Shown here piece by piece: positions 17,160 through 26,676 of a DNA stretch of 45,569 bases; the first letter of the stretch is position 1; each line of letters opens with the position of its first letter. The position numbers and the translations under genes are program-made. This DNA is from an uncultured Hyphomicrobiales bacterium. GTDB taxonomy: Bacteria; Pseudomonadota; Alphaproteobacteria; Rhizobiales; Xanthobacteraceae. The notes under the pieces are model-generated. The model made no database searches. It was not told the DNA's origin and saw nothing but the letters and a program-made list of their open reading frames with translations. Location of the stretch: positions 1 through 45,569 of the forward strand of contig CAIRGJ010000027.1 of NCBI GenBank assembly GCA_903878085.1, in the 5' to 3' direction.

Positions 17160-17285
17160 TCCCTCCCCCGCGAGCTGTTGCGAGCGTGGGGAGGGTCGGC
17201 GACGAAGTCGCCGGGGTGGGGGTTCTTTTCTTCAAATTTGGTCTCCCACCCCCGACCCCTCCCCGCGCTTCGCGGGGGAGGGGAG
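17160..17285. repeat. Large inverted repeat in hisF-hisE spacer
   Basis: Two CCTCCCC-type arms face each other. The left arm (17160-17225) starts CCCTCCCCCGCGAG and ends GGGGTGGGGG; the right arm (17245-17283) reads CCCACCCCCGACCCCTCCCC and ends in a CGCGCTTCGCG hairpin and GGGGGAGGGG. The arms can pair imperfectly over a long stretch, and each has a small internal hairpin. This fits the CTCCCC dispersed repeats seen in many alphaproteobacteria. There is no T-run, so it is not a clear terminator. Confidence 0.7.
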
Positions 17286-17303
17286 AAGTGATAAGGACGC
17301 CTC

Positions 17304-17624
17304 ATGACCAAGTTCACACTGTCGGAACTGGAAGCCCGCGTGCACGAGCGCGCCAAGGCGAGCGCGGGTGAGTCCTATACCCGCTCGCTGATCGACAAGG
17401 GCGTCGCCCATTGCGCCAAGAAACTGGGCGAGGAGGCCTTCGAAACCGCGATGGCCGCCGTGCAAGAGGATAAGCCGCGGCTGATCGCGGAAGCCGCTGA
17501 CCTGCTCTATCATCTGCTGGTGGTGCTGGAAGCGCGCGGCGTCAAGCTCGCCGAGGTCGAGGCCGAATTGGACAAGCGCACCGCGCAATCCGGGCATGCG
17601 GAGAAAGCTGCTCGCGGCGCATGA
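17304..17624 (+). CDS. hisE: Phosphoribosyl-ATP pyrophosphatase HisE
   Basis: Hydrolyses phosphoribosyl-ATP to phosphoribosyl-AMP, the second step of histidine synthesis; an all-alpha MazG-like fold. 106 residues. Metal-binding acidic helices are visible: KKLGEEAFETAMAA near 39-52 and EAADLLYHLLVVLEARG near 62-78. Single-domain form without HisI. Its stop codon (17622-17624) lies inside the palindromic repeat at 17617-17665, so the last codons come from the repeat's end. Confidence 0.96.
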   Translation: MTKFTLSELEARVHERAKASAGESYTRSLIDKGVAHCAKKLGEEAFETAMAAVQEDKPRLIAEAADLLYHLLVVLEARGVKLAEVEAELDKRTAQSGHAEKAARGA

Positions 17625-17665
17625 TCCCGAAAAGTGGAAGCCGGTTTTCGGATAAGATCATGCGC
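17617..17665. repeat. Dispersed palindromic repeat, copy 2, overlapping the hisE stop
   Basis: Same 49-bp palindrome as 5288-5336 with a few differences in the centre (AAGTGGAAGCC). It overlaps the last codons and stop of hisE and stands 21 bp before coaA. Confidence 0.92.
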
Positions 17666-17686
17666 AGAGTGAAGAGCTGACGCCTT

Positions 17687-18640
17687 ATGGAACAGCGCAC
17701 CGAAGAAACGCTTTCGCCCTACCGCACCTTCTCGCGGGCGGAGTGGGCGTCGTTGCGCGACGACACGCCGATGACGCTGACCTCGGAAGAGGTGACGCGG
17801 CTGCGCTCGCTGCATGACCGGCTCGACATCAAGGAAGTCGAAGAGGTCTACCTGCCGTTGTCGCGGTTGCTGTCGCTCTACGTCAACGCGACGCAACGGC
17901 TGTTCCGCGCGCAGGAACGCTTCCTCGGCACCGAAGACATCAAGATGCCGTTCATCATCGGCGTCGCCGGTTCGGTGGCGGTGGGAAAATCGACCACCGC
18001 GCGCGTGCTGCAGGCGCTGCTGGCGCGCTGGCCGAACGTGCCGAAGGTCGATCTCGTCACCACCGACGGCTTTCTGTTTCCGAACACGATCCTCGCGCGC
18101 GAAGGCTTGATGGAGAAGAAGGGCTTTCCGGAAAGCTACGACCTGCAGGCGCTGCTGCGCTTCCTCACCGACGTGAAGGCGGGACGCCATCCGGCGCGGG
18201 CGCCGGTCTATTCACACCTGACCTATGACGTGACGCCGAACCAGTGGGTCGAGGTCGACCGGCCGGAAATTCTGATCGTCGAAGGGCTGAACGTGTTGCA
18301 GACCGGACGGCTGCCGAAAGACGGCAAGGCGATCCCCTTCGTGTCGGATTTCTTCGATTTCTCGGTCTATCTCGACGCCGACGAGGACGTGCTCAAGGCC
18401 TGGTACGTCGATCGTTTTCTAACGTTGCGCTCAACCGCGTTCCGCGATCCGAAGTCGTACTTCCATCGCTATTCGCAGTTGTCCGATGACGAGGCGGTGC
18501 AAACTGCATCGTCGATCTGGGAGCGCATCAACCTGGTCAATCTGCACGAAAATATTCTGCCGACGCGCCAACGTTCGGACTTGATCCTCAAGAAAGGCGA
18601 AAGCCATTTGGTTGAGGAAGTGTCGCTGCGAAGACTGTGA
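17687..18640 (+). CDS. coaA: Pantothenate kinase CoaA (type I)
   Basis: Phosphorylates pantothenate, the committed step of CoA synthesis. 317 residues, close to the E. coli enzyme. P-loop [12 protein letters not shown] begins near residue 92; TTDGFLFPN near 125-133, SYDLQALL, and [18 protein letters not shown] are typical. It follows hisE by 62 nt including the repeat. Its stop directly abuts the stop of the convergent olsB gene (18641), leaving no intergenic terminator. Confidence 0.97.
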   Translation: MEQRTEETLSPYRTFSRAEWASLRDDTPMTLTSEEVTRLRSLHDRLDIKEVEEVYLPLSRLLSLYVNATQRLFRAQERFLGTEDIKMPFIIGVAGSVAVGKSTTARVLQALLARWPNVPKVDLVTTDGFLFPNTILAREGLMEKKGFPESYDLQALLRFLTDVKAGRHPARAPVYSHLTYDVTPNQWVEVDRPEILIVEGLNVLQTGRLPKDGKAIPFVSDFFDFSVYLDADEDVLKAWYVDRFLTLRSTAFRDPKSYFHRYSQLSDDEAVQTASSIWERINLVNLHENILPTRQRSDLILKKGESHLVEEVSLRRL

Positions 18641-19576
18641 TCAGGCCGCCCTGCGGCTCAGATCGAAATGCTGCAGATAGCGCTGCTTGATCGCCGACAT
18701 CGGCAGCACGATCAGTACATCGGTGGTGCCGAATTCGTGGTCGACCACCGCGCCATCGCCGATATAGGCGCCGAGCCGCAGATAGCCCTTCACCAGTGGC
18801 GGCAGCATTTTCAACGCCTGCTTGGGATCGATCGATTCCTTCGACATGCGGTTCATCTCGACATAACGTTCCGGCAGCGCCTGGGCACGCCAGGCTTCCG
18901 GCGCGCGCGCATAGTGATGCAGGAACGACAGCGGCAGTGCGAGTTGCTTGGGCTCGGTGCCGTCGAGGCTGGCGCAGCCGATCATGACGTCGATGCGGTT
19001 CTGCAGCACGTAGCCGTGGATGCCGTGCCACAGCAATTCGACGGTGCCCTTGTTGCGATAGGGCGCCAGCACGCAAGAGCGGCCGAGCTCGAGGAATTGC
19101 AGATTGTTATGCCGCGCGATCAAGCCGCCGATGTCGAATTCGCCGGAGGTGTAGAAGCCGCCATATTCCTCTGCCAGCGGCTGGCGCAGCAGGCGGTAGG
19201 TGCCGACGACCGCCGGCCGGTTGCCGGGGTGGCCGTCGCGCGCGGCGTGATCGAGCACCAGCAGGTGGTCGCAGATCGCGTCGTAGCTATCGACGTCGCG
19301 GCGGGCGAACAGCCGGCCGGGATTGGGGATCGCCGAGCCCTCCTGGTAGAAAACCCGGTAGCGCAATTTCTGCGCCTGCCGGACTTCGGCGGCGGTCTGC
19401 GCCAGCCGCACTTCCAGCGAGCCGATGCGTCCCAAAGTTTGGGACGGCCGGTGCGCGCGCGCCGCCCAGGCTTGCAGGCCGCCATAGGCCTGCAAAGTCG
19501 AGATCAGATTTGGGACGCCGGGCCCGAGCAGGCTGCGCGGGGGCGTACTGCGATTGCTGTCGTCGCGGCTAACCAT
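18641..19576 (-). CDS. olsB: OlsB-type ornithine N-acyltransferase (GNAT, hemolysin-like)
   Basis: 311 residues. The GNAT-like core includes LRYRVFYQEGSAIP near residues 71-84, DHLLVLDH, VVGTYRLLR, FLELGRSCVLAPYRNKG, and IGCASLDGT. This matches OlsB, which adds a 3-hydroxyacyl chain from acyl-ACP to ornithine to make lyso-ornithine lipid; olsA is not in the window. The leading ~50 residues are less conserved. It converges with coaA and is followed upstream by the sensor kinase on the same strand, 137 bp away. Confidence 0.82.
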   Translation of the reverse strand: MVSRDDSNRSTPPRSLLGPGVPNLISTLQAYGGLQAWAARAHRPSQTLGRIGSLEVRLAQTAAEVRQAQKLRYRVFYQEGSAIPNPGRLFARRDVDSYDAICDHLLVLDHAARDGHPGNRPAVVGTYRLLRQPLAEEYGGFYTSGEFDIGGLIARHNNLQFLELGRSCVLAPYRNKGTVELLWHGIHGYVLQNRIDVMIGCASLDGTEPKQLALPLSFLHHYARAPEAWRAQALPERYVEMNRMSKESIDPKQALKMLPPLVKGYLRLGAYIGDGAVVDHEFGTTDVLIVLPMSAIKQRYLQHFDLSRRAA

Positions 19577-19713
19577 CTGATTTTAGGGACCTTTTCCGCG
19601 CCAAAGCCGGGAAATCGTCTACAGGTTCAACGTTGTTCGAATCAGCGATCAAGTTCCGGCAAGTCTACAGCATGGGTCGGACACCGAATTATGACAATGT
19701 GGGGGAAGCCGCT

Positions 19714-21981
19714 TCAGGCCGCAAGCGGGGCCCGCCGGGCGGCCGCTTCGAGGGCCTCGCGCAGGCGCTCGCGGTCAAGCGGCTTGACCAGCAGGGCATC
19801 CATGCCGGCGGCGAGGCAGGCCTCGCGGTCCTCGGCATAGGCGTTGGCGGTCAGCGCCACGATCGGGGTCGGCGGGCCGCCGGCTTCGTCGGCGCGAATG
19901 CGGCGGGTGGCTTCCAGGCCGTCCATGCCGGGCATCTGCACATCCATCAAGATCAGGTCGTAAGGCGTGCCGGCGGCGCGCGCGGCTGTCCAGGATTCCA
20001 CCGCGGCTGCGCCGTCGGCGGCGATGACGGGACGATGGCCGAGCCGCACCAACAAAGCGCGCACCAGCAGCGCGTTGATGTCGTTATCCTCGGCCACCAA
20101 AATCGACAGGCTGCCGCTCTTGTTTGCGTCCTTGCCCTTGTCGCTGCCGTCGGTGGCCGAGGCGCAGCTTTCAGCGGCGGCCTCTGCGGCCGCGTGTTCG
20201 AAATCGTCGCCGTCGCGCAGACTTGTTTGCAGTCTTGCGGCGAGCGAAGCGGCGCGCACCGGCTTGATCAGGTAACCGGTGAAGCCGGCGGACTTCAGCG
20301 CGGGCAACTCATGGCGCTCCGACGGCCGGATCAGCACGATGCGGCGTGGCACTCGCAGTTTGCCGACATTGCCGTTGGCAATCATCTTCTGCGCCATCGG
20401 GAAATCGGCCAGCAGCGCGTCCCAGCGCCGTTCCGGCAGCAAGGCCCATGCGACGCTGTCGTCGATCGCCGCGCAGGTTCTGGCGCCCCAGCGTCCGAGC
20501 CGTCGCGCCAGCAGCGACGCCTCTATATCCGCCGCCGCCACAATCATCATCGCCGCGCCATGAAGATCGGGGGCGACGAATTGGGACTCGGTCTCCGCCG
20601 CCGGCAACAGCGGCACGGTGAAGCTGAACGTGGAGCCTACGCCCGGTGTGCTTTCGACCGCGATGCGGCCATCCATGCGTTCGACGATACGTTTGGAGAT
20701 CGCCAAACCTAGACCGGTGCCGCCGAACTTGCGTGTCGATGAGCCGTCGGCCTGTTCGAAATCGAGGAAGATGCGCGCCTGATCCTGCGGCGCCAGGCCG
20801 ACGCCGGAATCGCGCACCTGGAAACAGATCTCGCTGTCGCGTTCGCCCGGCTCGACGACGACCGCGACGCCGCCTTGCTCGGTGAATTTGATGGCGTTGC
20901 CGGCGAGATTGAGCAGCACCTGGCGAAGCCGCGCCCCATCGCCGACCAAATTCGCCGGCAGGCGTTCGTCGACGAAGGACGCGATTTCAATGCCGCGAGC
21001 CTGCGCGCGCGGCGCTAGCAGTTCGACGGCTTCCTCGACCAGGGCGCCGAGCGCGAATGGCCGCGCTTCCAGATCGAGCTTGCCGGCTTCGATTTTGGAG
21101 AAGTCGAGAATTTCCTCGATCAGCGACAGCAATGTTTCACCGGAGGTTTTGGCCGCCTTGGCGTAGGTGATTTGCTCCGGCGTCAACGGCGTGTCGAGCA
21201 AGAGATCGGCCATGCCGAGGATGCCGTTGAGCGGCGTGCGGATCTCGTGGCTGACGATGGCGAGAAACCGCGACTTAGCGCGGTTGGCGGTTTCCGATTG
21301 ATCGCGCGCGACACTGAGCGCGTGTTCGGCCTCGACCCGGTCGGTGACGTCGCGGCCGACACCCTGCACTTCGTTGCCGCGTTCGCCGCGCACCGCGACT
21401 TCGCGCCACGCGATCCAGCGCGCGCCGGCGCCAGCGCCGGAAGCGATCTTCTGGTCGTGCACGCAGGTGCCATCGGCGAGAACGGTCATGGCACCGCGAT
21501 CCAGCACCGGCAATTCCATCGCTTTGCCGATCAAAGCCTCGCGCGTCTTCCCGGCCAAGGCGCAGAACGCGTCGTTGGCGTAAGTGACGCGGCCGTCCTG
21601 GTCGCGGCGCACGATCAGATCGCCTTGCGCCTCGAGCAGGCTGCGGGCGCGCTCTTCGGCCTCGCGCAATTCCCAATTGCGGTCGGACAAGTCCTCGACG
21701 CGCGCTTCGAGCACGCGCAGCTTCTCTTTGGTGATGCGGCGGCGCATCAGCAGCAAGGCGATGGCGGCCATCGCGGCGGCAAATAGCGCGCCGGCGCCGA
21801 TCGCATAAGAATGCGGATCGTAGGTGCCGCTCTGCATCCGCACGCCGGCGAGAAAGCCCAAGCCCGCTGAAATAACCGACAACGTGATCACGACGCTGCG
21901 GCCGAACAGCACCAGCGACTTGGTGTTGCGCGAGGCGGCGCGGATAGCGGATACGCGTTGGTTTGCCGATACCGTTTTCAT
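19714..21981 (-). CDS. Hybrid sensor histidine kinase with PAS and two receiver domains
   Basis: 755 residues. Two membrane segments (about 25-48 and 58-78) with a very short periplasmic loop, a coiled linker, a PAS domain (about 100-215), HisKA with phospho-acceptor His245 in [10 protein letters not shown], a HATPase domain with [18 protein letters not shown] and [14 protein letters not shown], then two receiver regions. The first receiver (about 480-590) is degenerate, without the usual acid pocket but with a KPVR-like end; the second is complete, with acceptor Asp680 in [13 protein letters not shown] and VKPLD. I chose ATG 21981; ATG 21996 or TTG 22017 would add a few residues. The ligand is unknown. 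It diverges from a chemoreceptor gene. Confidence 0.88.
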   Translation of the reverse strand: MKTVSANQRVSAIRAASRNTKSLVLFGRSVVITLSVISAGLGFLAGVRMQSGTYDPHSYAIGAGALFAAAMAAIALLLMRRRITKEKLRVLEARVEDLSDRNWELREAEERARSLLEAQGDLIVRRDQDGRVTYANDAFCALAGKTREALIGKAMELPVLDRGAMTVLADGTCVHDQKIASGAGAGARWIAWREVAVRGERGNEVQGVGRDVTDRVEAEHALSVARDQSETANRAKSRFLAIVSHEIRTPLNGILGMADLLLDTPLTPEQITYAKAAKTSGETLLSLIEEILDFSKIEAGKLDLEARPFALGALVEEAVELLAPRAQARGIEIASFVDERLPANLVGDGARLRQVLLNLAGNAIKFTEQGGVAVVVEPGERDSEICFQVRDSGVGLAPQDQARIFLDFEQADGSSTRKFGGTGLGLAISKRIVERMDGRIAVESTPGVGSTFSFTVPLLPAAETESQFVAPDLHGAAMMIVAAADIEASLLARRLGRWGARTCAAIDDSVAWALLPERRWDALLADFPMAQKMIANGNVGKLRVPRRIVLIRPSERHELPALKSAGFTGYLIKPVRAASLAARLQTSLRDGDDFEHAAAEAAAESCASATDGSDKGKDANKSGSLSILVAEDNDINALLVRALLVRLGHRPVIAADGAAAVESWTAARAAGTPYDLILMDVQMPGMDGLEATRRIRADEAGGPPTPIVALTANAYAEDREACLAAGMDALLVKPLDRERLREALEAAARRAPLAA

Positions 21982-22209
21982 GGTTCCCGCCGCCATTTGG
22001 CGCCAGGAATCTTGCAATTTTATTTCGCGGTAACGGGTGCCGCGGCGTTCGCGTCAACGTGGTGAAAGGACGGTTAAGGCCGGCGGCGGATGGCCGTGCC
22101 GCCATCGATCGCGGCGTAAAGCGCCGGCCGATGTTCGGGCCCGACTTTCAATCGATCAACTGGATTAACACGCTCGATTGATAGCTTTGCGCGCATTTTA
22201 TCCGCACCG

Positions 22210-22275
22210 ATCGTTCATGTATTCCATTCAAGTTAGCTGCAAACCCGCAATCGTTCATAAACCACAATCGTTCAT
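22210..22275 (+). promoter_or_regulatory. Three direct repeats ATCGTTCAT upstream of the chemoreceptor gene
   Basis: The 9-mer ATCGTTCAT occurs at 22210-22218, 22250-22258 and 22267-22275, start-to-start spacings 40 and 17 bp, all on the + strand and within 80 bp of the chemoreceptor ATG at 22289. Two copies share the longer CAATCGTTCATA. They may be binding sites for a regulator; no known motif is claimed. Confidence 0.45.
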
Positions 22276-22288
22276 ATCGAGGCGCTTC

Positions 22289-24352
22289 ATGCTTAACCGG
22301 CTGTCGGTCAACGTTCTTCTCAATTCAGTCGTCGCAATTCTGGCCGCAGCCGTAGTCGTCATGCTGTCGCTCGGCGCCTGGGAGTCGGTGAACCGGTTGG
22401 CTGTTGTGGGCCGCATCGCGAGCGTCACCGAAGCGTCGGGCTATCTGTTCACGGCGCTGCACAGTCTGCGCTTCGATCGCTCGTCCACGACCCGCGAACT
22501 GAATTCCGAGCAGCAGCTTACCTCACTGATACCGGCGCATAGACAGGGCCGCGACGCGGAAATGGCTGCGCTGAAATCCGGCCTGGTCGTGATCGAAGCG
22601 ACGGATTTTCCGGGCCGGCCGGAAGCGGTCGCCAAGCTCAGTCAGGCGATCAATAAATTGACGGCGCTGCACCAGGAAACGGCGGCGGCGTTTGCGCAGC
22701 CGAAGGCGGCGCGGCGCGCGGGCCTGACGCAAGAATTCACCAAAATGGTCAGCGATCTGACGGACACCCTCGATCAGATCGCATCGCAGATGACCAAGTC
22801 GGTGGCGCTGGCCGATTCGTATATCGACCAGTTGCTGGAGTTGAAGCAATTGGCCTGGATGGCGCGCAACGCCGGCGGCGATGCGTCGGTCATCGTTTCC
22901 AGCACACTCGCTGGGACGCCGCTGCCGTCCGATGCGCTTCTTAATTACACCGCCAATCTCGCCAAGCTTGAGGTGATCTGGGCTGCACTGGAGGATCTAG
23001 CCTCCAGGCTGCCGCTGCCGGCGAGCTTCGCGGGCGCGATCGACAAGGTCAAACAAAGCGTCATCAGCGGCGAATTTGCCGAACTCCGCACCAAGACCCT
23101 GAAGGCGCTGATCGCCGGCGAGAAGGTCGCTATCAAACCGGCGGATTGGTCGCAGATAGCGACCGAGAAGCTCGGATCGCTGCTGGCTGTCGCCGAAAAT
23201 GCTCTGGCCGTCGCCAAGGATCACGCGGCAGATCAGCGCGCGCGTTCGATGACGACTTTGTGGGTCCAGCTTGGCTTTCTGGCGGTCGCCCTCGCGCTGA
23301 GCGCCACGATGATGCTGATCGTATCGCGCCGCGTGATCGTGCCGCTCGGCATGATCCGGCAGGCGATGCTCAAAGTCGTCACCGGCGACTTCAACGTTCA
23401 TTTGCAGGAGCTGCATCGTAAAGATGAAGTTGGGCAGATTGCCGAAGCCGTCGATCAGATGGCGGGCCGTATTCGTTCGACCATCGGCAATATCAAGAAC
23501 TCGGCGCGCGAAGTCACCAACGCGTCCGCCGAGATTTCCACCAGCACCACCGACCTGTCGCAGCGGACTGAAGAGCAGGCCGCGAGCCTGGAAGAAACCT
23601 CCGCCTCGATGGAAGAGATTTCTTCGACGGTGAAGAAGAACGCCGAGAATGCCCAGCACGCCAACGAGTCCGCGGCCGTGACGCGCCAGGTCGCCGATCG
23701 CGGCGGCGCCGTCGTTGCCAAGGCGGTCGGCGCGATGGCCAAGATTGAAGAGTCATCGCGTAAGATCGCCGACATCATCGGCGTGATCGATGAGATCGCG
23801 CGGCAGACGAACCTGCTGGCGCTCAACGCCGCGGTGGAAGCCGCTCGCGCCGGTGAAGCCGGCCGCGGCTTCGCCGTGGTCGCGTCGGAAGTTCGCAGCC
23901 TGGCGCAGCGTTCCTCGCAGGCCGCCAAAGACATCAACGACCTGATCAGCAACAGCAACAGCCAGGTGAAGGACGGGGTCAACCTGGTCAATGAGGCCGG
24001 CACCGCGCTCACCGAGATCGTGGATTCGATCAAGGTCGTGGCTTCGATCATTGCCGAGATCGCGTCGGCCAGCTCGGAGCAGGCGACCGGCCTCGACGAG
24101 ATCAACAAAGCGATAACCCAGATGGACGAGGTGACGCAGCAGAACTCGGCGCTGGTCGAGGAAAATGCCGCGACCGCCAAGACGCTCGAGCAGCAGGCCA
24201 AGTCGATGGACGAGCAGGTCGCGTTCTTCCAGATCGAGGCCAGCGCCGGCGAGAACGGTGGGGAAGCTTCCTCGTCGGCAAACCGGGGGCGCAGCAAAGT
24301 CGGAAGAAAGGCCCGCCGCCGCGTCGCGCCGCCTAGCGCAATATCGCGCTAA
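22289..24352 (+). CDS. Methyl-accepting chemotaxis protein (687 aa)
   Basis: Transmembrane chemoreceptor. TM1 near residues 8-30, a long helical periplasmic domain (about 35-320), TM2 near 323-345, HAMP (about 345-400), then the cytoplasmic helical hairpin. The tip is unmistakable ([40 protein letters not shown]). Repeated [19 protein letters not shown] segments are methylation-helix style. It ends in a basic tail ([12 protein letters not shown]). I chose ATG 22289 because a GAGG site lies 7 nt upstream; longer starts have no such support. Divergent from the hybrid kinase. The ligand cannot be read from sequence. Confidence 0.93.
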   Translation: MLNRLSVNVLLNSVVAILAAAVVVMLSLGAWESVNRLAVVGRIASVTEASGYLFTALHSLRFDRSSTTRELNSEQQLTSLIPAHRQGRDAEMAALKSGLVVIEATDFPGRPEAVAKLSQAINKLTALHQETAAAFAQPKAARRAGLTQEFTKMVSDLTDTLDQIASQMTKSVALADSYIDQLLELKQLAWMARNAGGDASVIVSSTLAGTPLPSDALLNYTANLAKLEVIWAALEDLASRLPLPASFAGAIDKVKQSVISGEFAELRTKTLKALIAGEKVAIKPADWSQIATEKLGSLLAVAENALAVAKDHAADQRARSMTTLWVQLGFLAVALALSATMMLIVSRRVIVPLGMIRQAMLKVVTGDFNVHLQELHRKDEVGQIAEAVDQMAGRIRSTIGNIKNSAREVTNASAEISTSTTDLSQRTEEQAASLEETSASMEEISSTVKKNAENAQHANESAAVTRQVADRGGAVVAKAVGAMAKIEESSRKIADIIGVIDEIARQTNLLALNAAVEAARAGEAGRGFAVVASEVRSLAQRSSQAAKDINDLISNSNSQVKDGVNLVNEAGTALTEIVDSIKVVASIIAEIASASSEQATGLDEINKAITQMDEVTQQNSALVEENAATAKTLEQQAKSMDEQVAFFQIEASAGENGGEASSSANRGRSKVGRKARRRVAPPSAISR

Positions 24353-24358
24353 ACGCGG

Positions 24359-24871
24359 TCAGGGGCGGGAGGCGACTTGGCGCGCGTCAGCTTGGCGCGT
24401 GCCGACTTGACGAAGGTCGCCAGTCCGGCGGGCGTTCTGCCAGATCACCGCGAACAGCGCCGCGGCGTCCTGTTCGCTGAAATTCGCCGAGCGGACGAAT
24501 ACTTTGTAGTCGGCGTCCGAACGCGACAGCGCCACCGTCAGGTCGGGCTGCTGCGCCGCTGGATCGATACGGACGGTCTTGAGCGAACTCGCCGCCGTGC
24601 AGGCCTGCGTGACGTCGCCGTCGTCGACCATGACGAAATCGGCGGCTGCCAGGTCGTCGACCAGTTGCATGCGCAGGTTCGGGCGCGCCGCGGCATTGTC
24701 GATGCGGACGGTGTAGTCGGCGGCGGCGCTGCCGGATAATTTGTAGGCCGCGTTGCCGGAAATGAAACAGGGCGTGGCGTCCGTCGCGCTCGACGAGAAG
24801 AACGAACCGGCGGTGGCTGCGGGCACCGCGACGACCAGAGCCATCAGCGAGATAATATGCGCGCGTTTCAT
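24359..24871 (-). CDS. Secreted hypothetical protein (170 aa)
   Basis: No family recognised. MKRAHIISLMALVVAVPAA is a clear Sec signal with a likely cut after ATA, so the product should be periplasmic, about 150 residues. The mature part has two cysteines (PCFISG and TQACTAA) that could pair, and many aspartates and alanines. ATG 24871 is preferred to the frame start at 24898 because it begins at the signal peptide. It converges with the chemoreceptor, 6 nt away. A 10-copy tetranucleotide array lies 102-141 bp before its start. Confidence 0.7.
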   Translation of the reverse strand: MKRAHIISLMALVVAVPAATAGSFFSSSATDATPCFISGNAAYKLSGSAAADYTVRIDNAAARPNLRMQLVDDLAAADFVMVDDGDVTQACTAASSLKTVRIDPAAQQPDLTVALSRSDADYKVFVRSANFSEQDAAALFAVIWQNARRTGDLRQVGTRQADARQVASRP

Positions 24872-24972
24872 GGGTGGCCCCCCAGCCGGCGCGACCAAAT
24901 CAGTCGCGTTGCTGCAAGGCTAGGGCCGAGTAATTACCGGTTTATTAAGTTTTGTGTCCGGCCGCTAACCCT

Positions 24973-25012
<40 letters not shown>

Positions 25013-26551
25013 CTAGGCCGCTTTGCGCACTTCGTCGGTCAGCGCGCGGTACGACAAGGCCTCGGCCAGATGCACTCGGCCGACTGTGGCGGCGCCATCG
25101 AGATCGGCCAGCGTCCGCGCCACGCGCAGCACCCGGTGATAGCCGCGCGCCGACAGGTGCATCAGATCGGCGGCGTCGCGCAACAGCGCCATGCCTTGGC
25201 TATCTGCGCGCGAGACTTCTTCCAATACCGGACCGCTGGCCTGCGCATTGGTGCGCACATGGGGCAAGCCCAAGCCGGCATAGCGTTCGGTCTGGATATC
25301 GCGGGCGCGCGCCACGCGCGCGGCGACCTCGCGGCTGCCTTCGGACGGCGGCGGCAAGATCAGATCGGCGGCAGTGACAGCGGGGACTTCAATATGCAGG
25401 TCGATGCGGTCGAGCAGCGGGCCCGACAACCGGCCTTGATACTCGGCGGCGCAACGCAGATTGGGCCCGCGTTTGCAGGCAAAACCGGGGTCGCTGGCGC
25501 GTCCGCAGCGGCACGGGTTCATTGCCGCCACCAGCATGAAGCGTGCCGGATAGGTGATGCGGTGATTGACGCGCGCGATGGCGACCTCGCCGGTCTCTAG
25601 CGGCTGGCGCAGCGAGTCGAGCACCTGGGCGGAAAATTCCGGCATCTCGTCGAGAAACAGCACGCCGTTATGCGCCAGCGAGATCTCGCCGGGCCGCGCG
25701 CGCAGGCCGCCGCCGACCAAAGCCGGCATCGAGGCGGAATGATGCGGCGCCCGGAACGGCCGCTTGTTGGTGAGCGCGCCGCCTTCGATCACGCCGGCTA
25801 CCGAGGCGATCATCGAGACTTCGAGCAATTCGGTCGGCGACAGCGGCGGCAGGATCGAGGGCAGCCGCGCCGCCAGCATCGACTTGCCGGCGCCGGGCGG
25901 CCCGACCATCACCAGATTATGGCCGCCCGCGGCGGCGACTTCGAGCGCGCGCTTGGCGCTCTCCTGGCCCTTGATGTCGGCAAGGTCGAGCGGCGCGCCG
26001 TCGATCTCGCGGATTTTCGGCAGCGGTCGCGTCAGCACCTGCGTGCCTTTGAAATGATTGGCGAGCTGGATCAGCGATTGCGCGGCGACGATCTCGATCT
26101 CAGGGGAAGCCCAGGCCGCTTCCGGTCCGCACACTTGCGGACAGATCAGGCCTTGGCCGCGCGCATTGGCGCCGATCGCCGCTGGCAACACGCCGGCCAC
26201 CGGTGCGATGCCGCCGTCGAGGCCCAGTTCGCCGAGCACGGTGAAGCCGGAGATGGCGTCCTGAGGGATGGCGCCGATGGCCGCCATCAGGCCGAGCGCG
26301 ATCGGCAGGTCGTAGTGGCTGCCTTCCTTCGGCAGGTCGGCGGGCGCCAGATTGATGGTGATGCGGCGCGCCGGCAGCGCCAGGCCCGAGGCGACCAGTG
26401 CCGCGCGCACCCGCTCCTTGGCTTCGGACACGGCCTTGTCGGGCAGGCCGACGATATTGAAGGCCGGCAGGCCGGGCGCGACCTGCACCTGCACGTCGAC
26501 GGCGCGGGCTTCGATGCCCTCGAAAGCCACCGTGCTGACGCGCTGGACCAT
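25013..26551 (-). CDS. comM: ComM/YifB family Mg-chelatase-like AAA+ ATPase
   Basis: 512 residues, a hexameric AAA+ helicase; in naturally competent bacteria ComM promotes branch migration during transformation. N-terminal domain with VEVQVAPGLPAFNIVGLPD-like sequence (here VQVQVAPGLPAFNIVGLP near 20-37), Walker A VGPPGAGKSMLA near 215-226, Walker B GVLFLDEMPEF, RVNHRITYPARFMLVAAMNPC with its zinc-ribbon-like cysteines (CRCG..CKRG), and the C-terminal SARGYHRVLRVARTLADLDG. ATG 26551 is chosen at MVQRVSTVAFEG. Upstream starts 125 bp from a divergent IS1595-type transposase, where the accessory block begins. Confidence 0.93.
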   Translation of the reverse strand: MVQRVSTVAFEGIEARAVDVQVQVAPGLPAFNIVGLPDKAVSEAKERVRAALVASGLALPARRITINLAPADLPKEGSHYDLPIALGLMAAIGAIPQDAISGFTVLGELGLDGGIAPVAGVLPAAIGANARGQGLICPQVCGPEAAWASPEIEIVAAQSLIQLANHFKGTQVLTRPLPKIREIDGAPLDLADIKGQESAKRALEVAAAGGHNLVMVGPPGAGKSMLAARLPSILPPLSPTELLEVSMIASVAGVIEGGALTNKRPFRAPHHSASMPALVGGGLRARPGEISLAHNGVLFLDEMPEFSAQVLDSLRQPLETGEVAIARVNHRITYPARFMLVAAMNPCRCGRASDPGFACKRGPNLRCAAEYQGRLSGPLLDRIDLHIEVPAVTAADLILPPPSEGSREVAARVARARDIQTERYAGLGLPHVRTNAQASGPVLEEVSRADSQGMALLRDAADLMHLSARGYHRVLRVARTLADLDGAATVGRVHLAEALSYRALTDEVRKAA

Positions 26552-26615
26552 CAATCCCGCCCCTCTTGCTACCTGGGAGTGTAGCCCAAGTTGTGGAGAG
26601 GAGGCGTTTATATAC

Positions 26616-26643
26616 TTGACAAACCCCGAATCGGCGGTAGAAT
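26616..26643 (+). promoter_or_regulatory. Sigma-70-type promoter of the transposase gene
   Basis: TTGACA (26616-26621), 16-bp spacer, TAGAAT (26638-26643), 33 bp before the transposase ATG at 26677. A near-consensus pair in AT-richer DNA. Confidence 0.65.
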
Positions 26644-26676
26644 CGTGAATAAGCTGATTAAATAAGGCTTTTTCAC

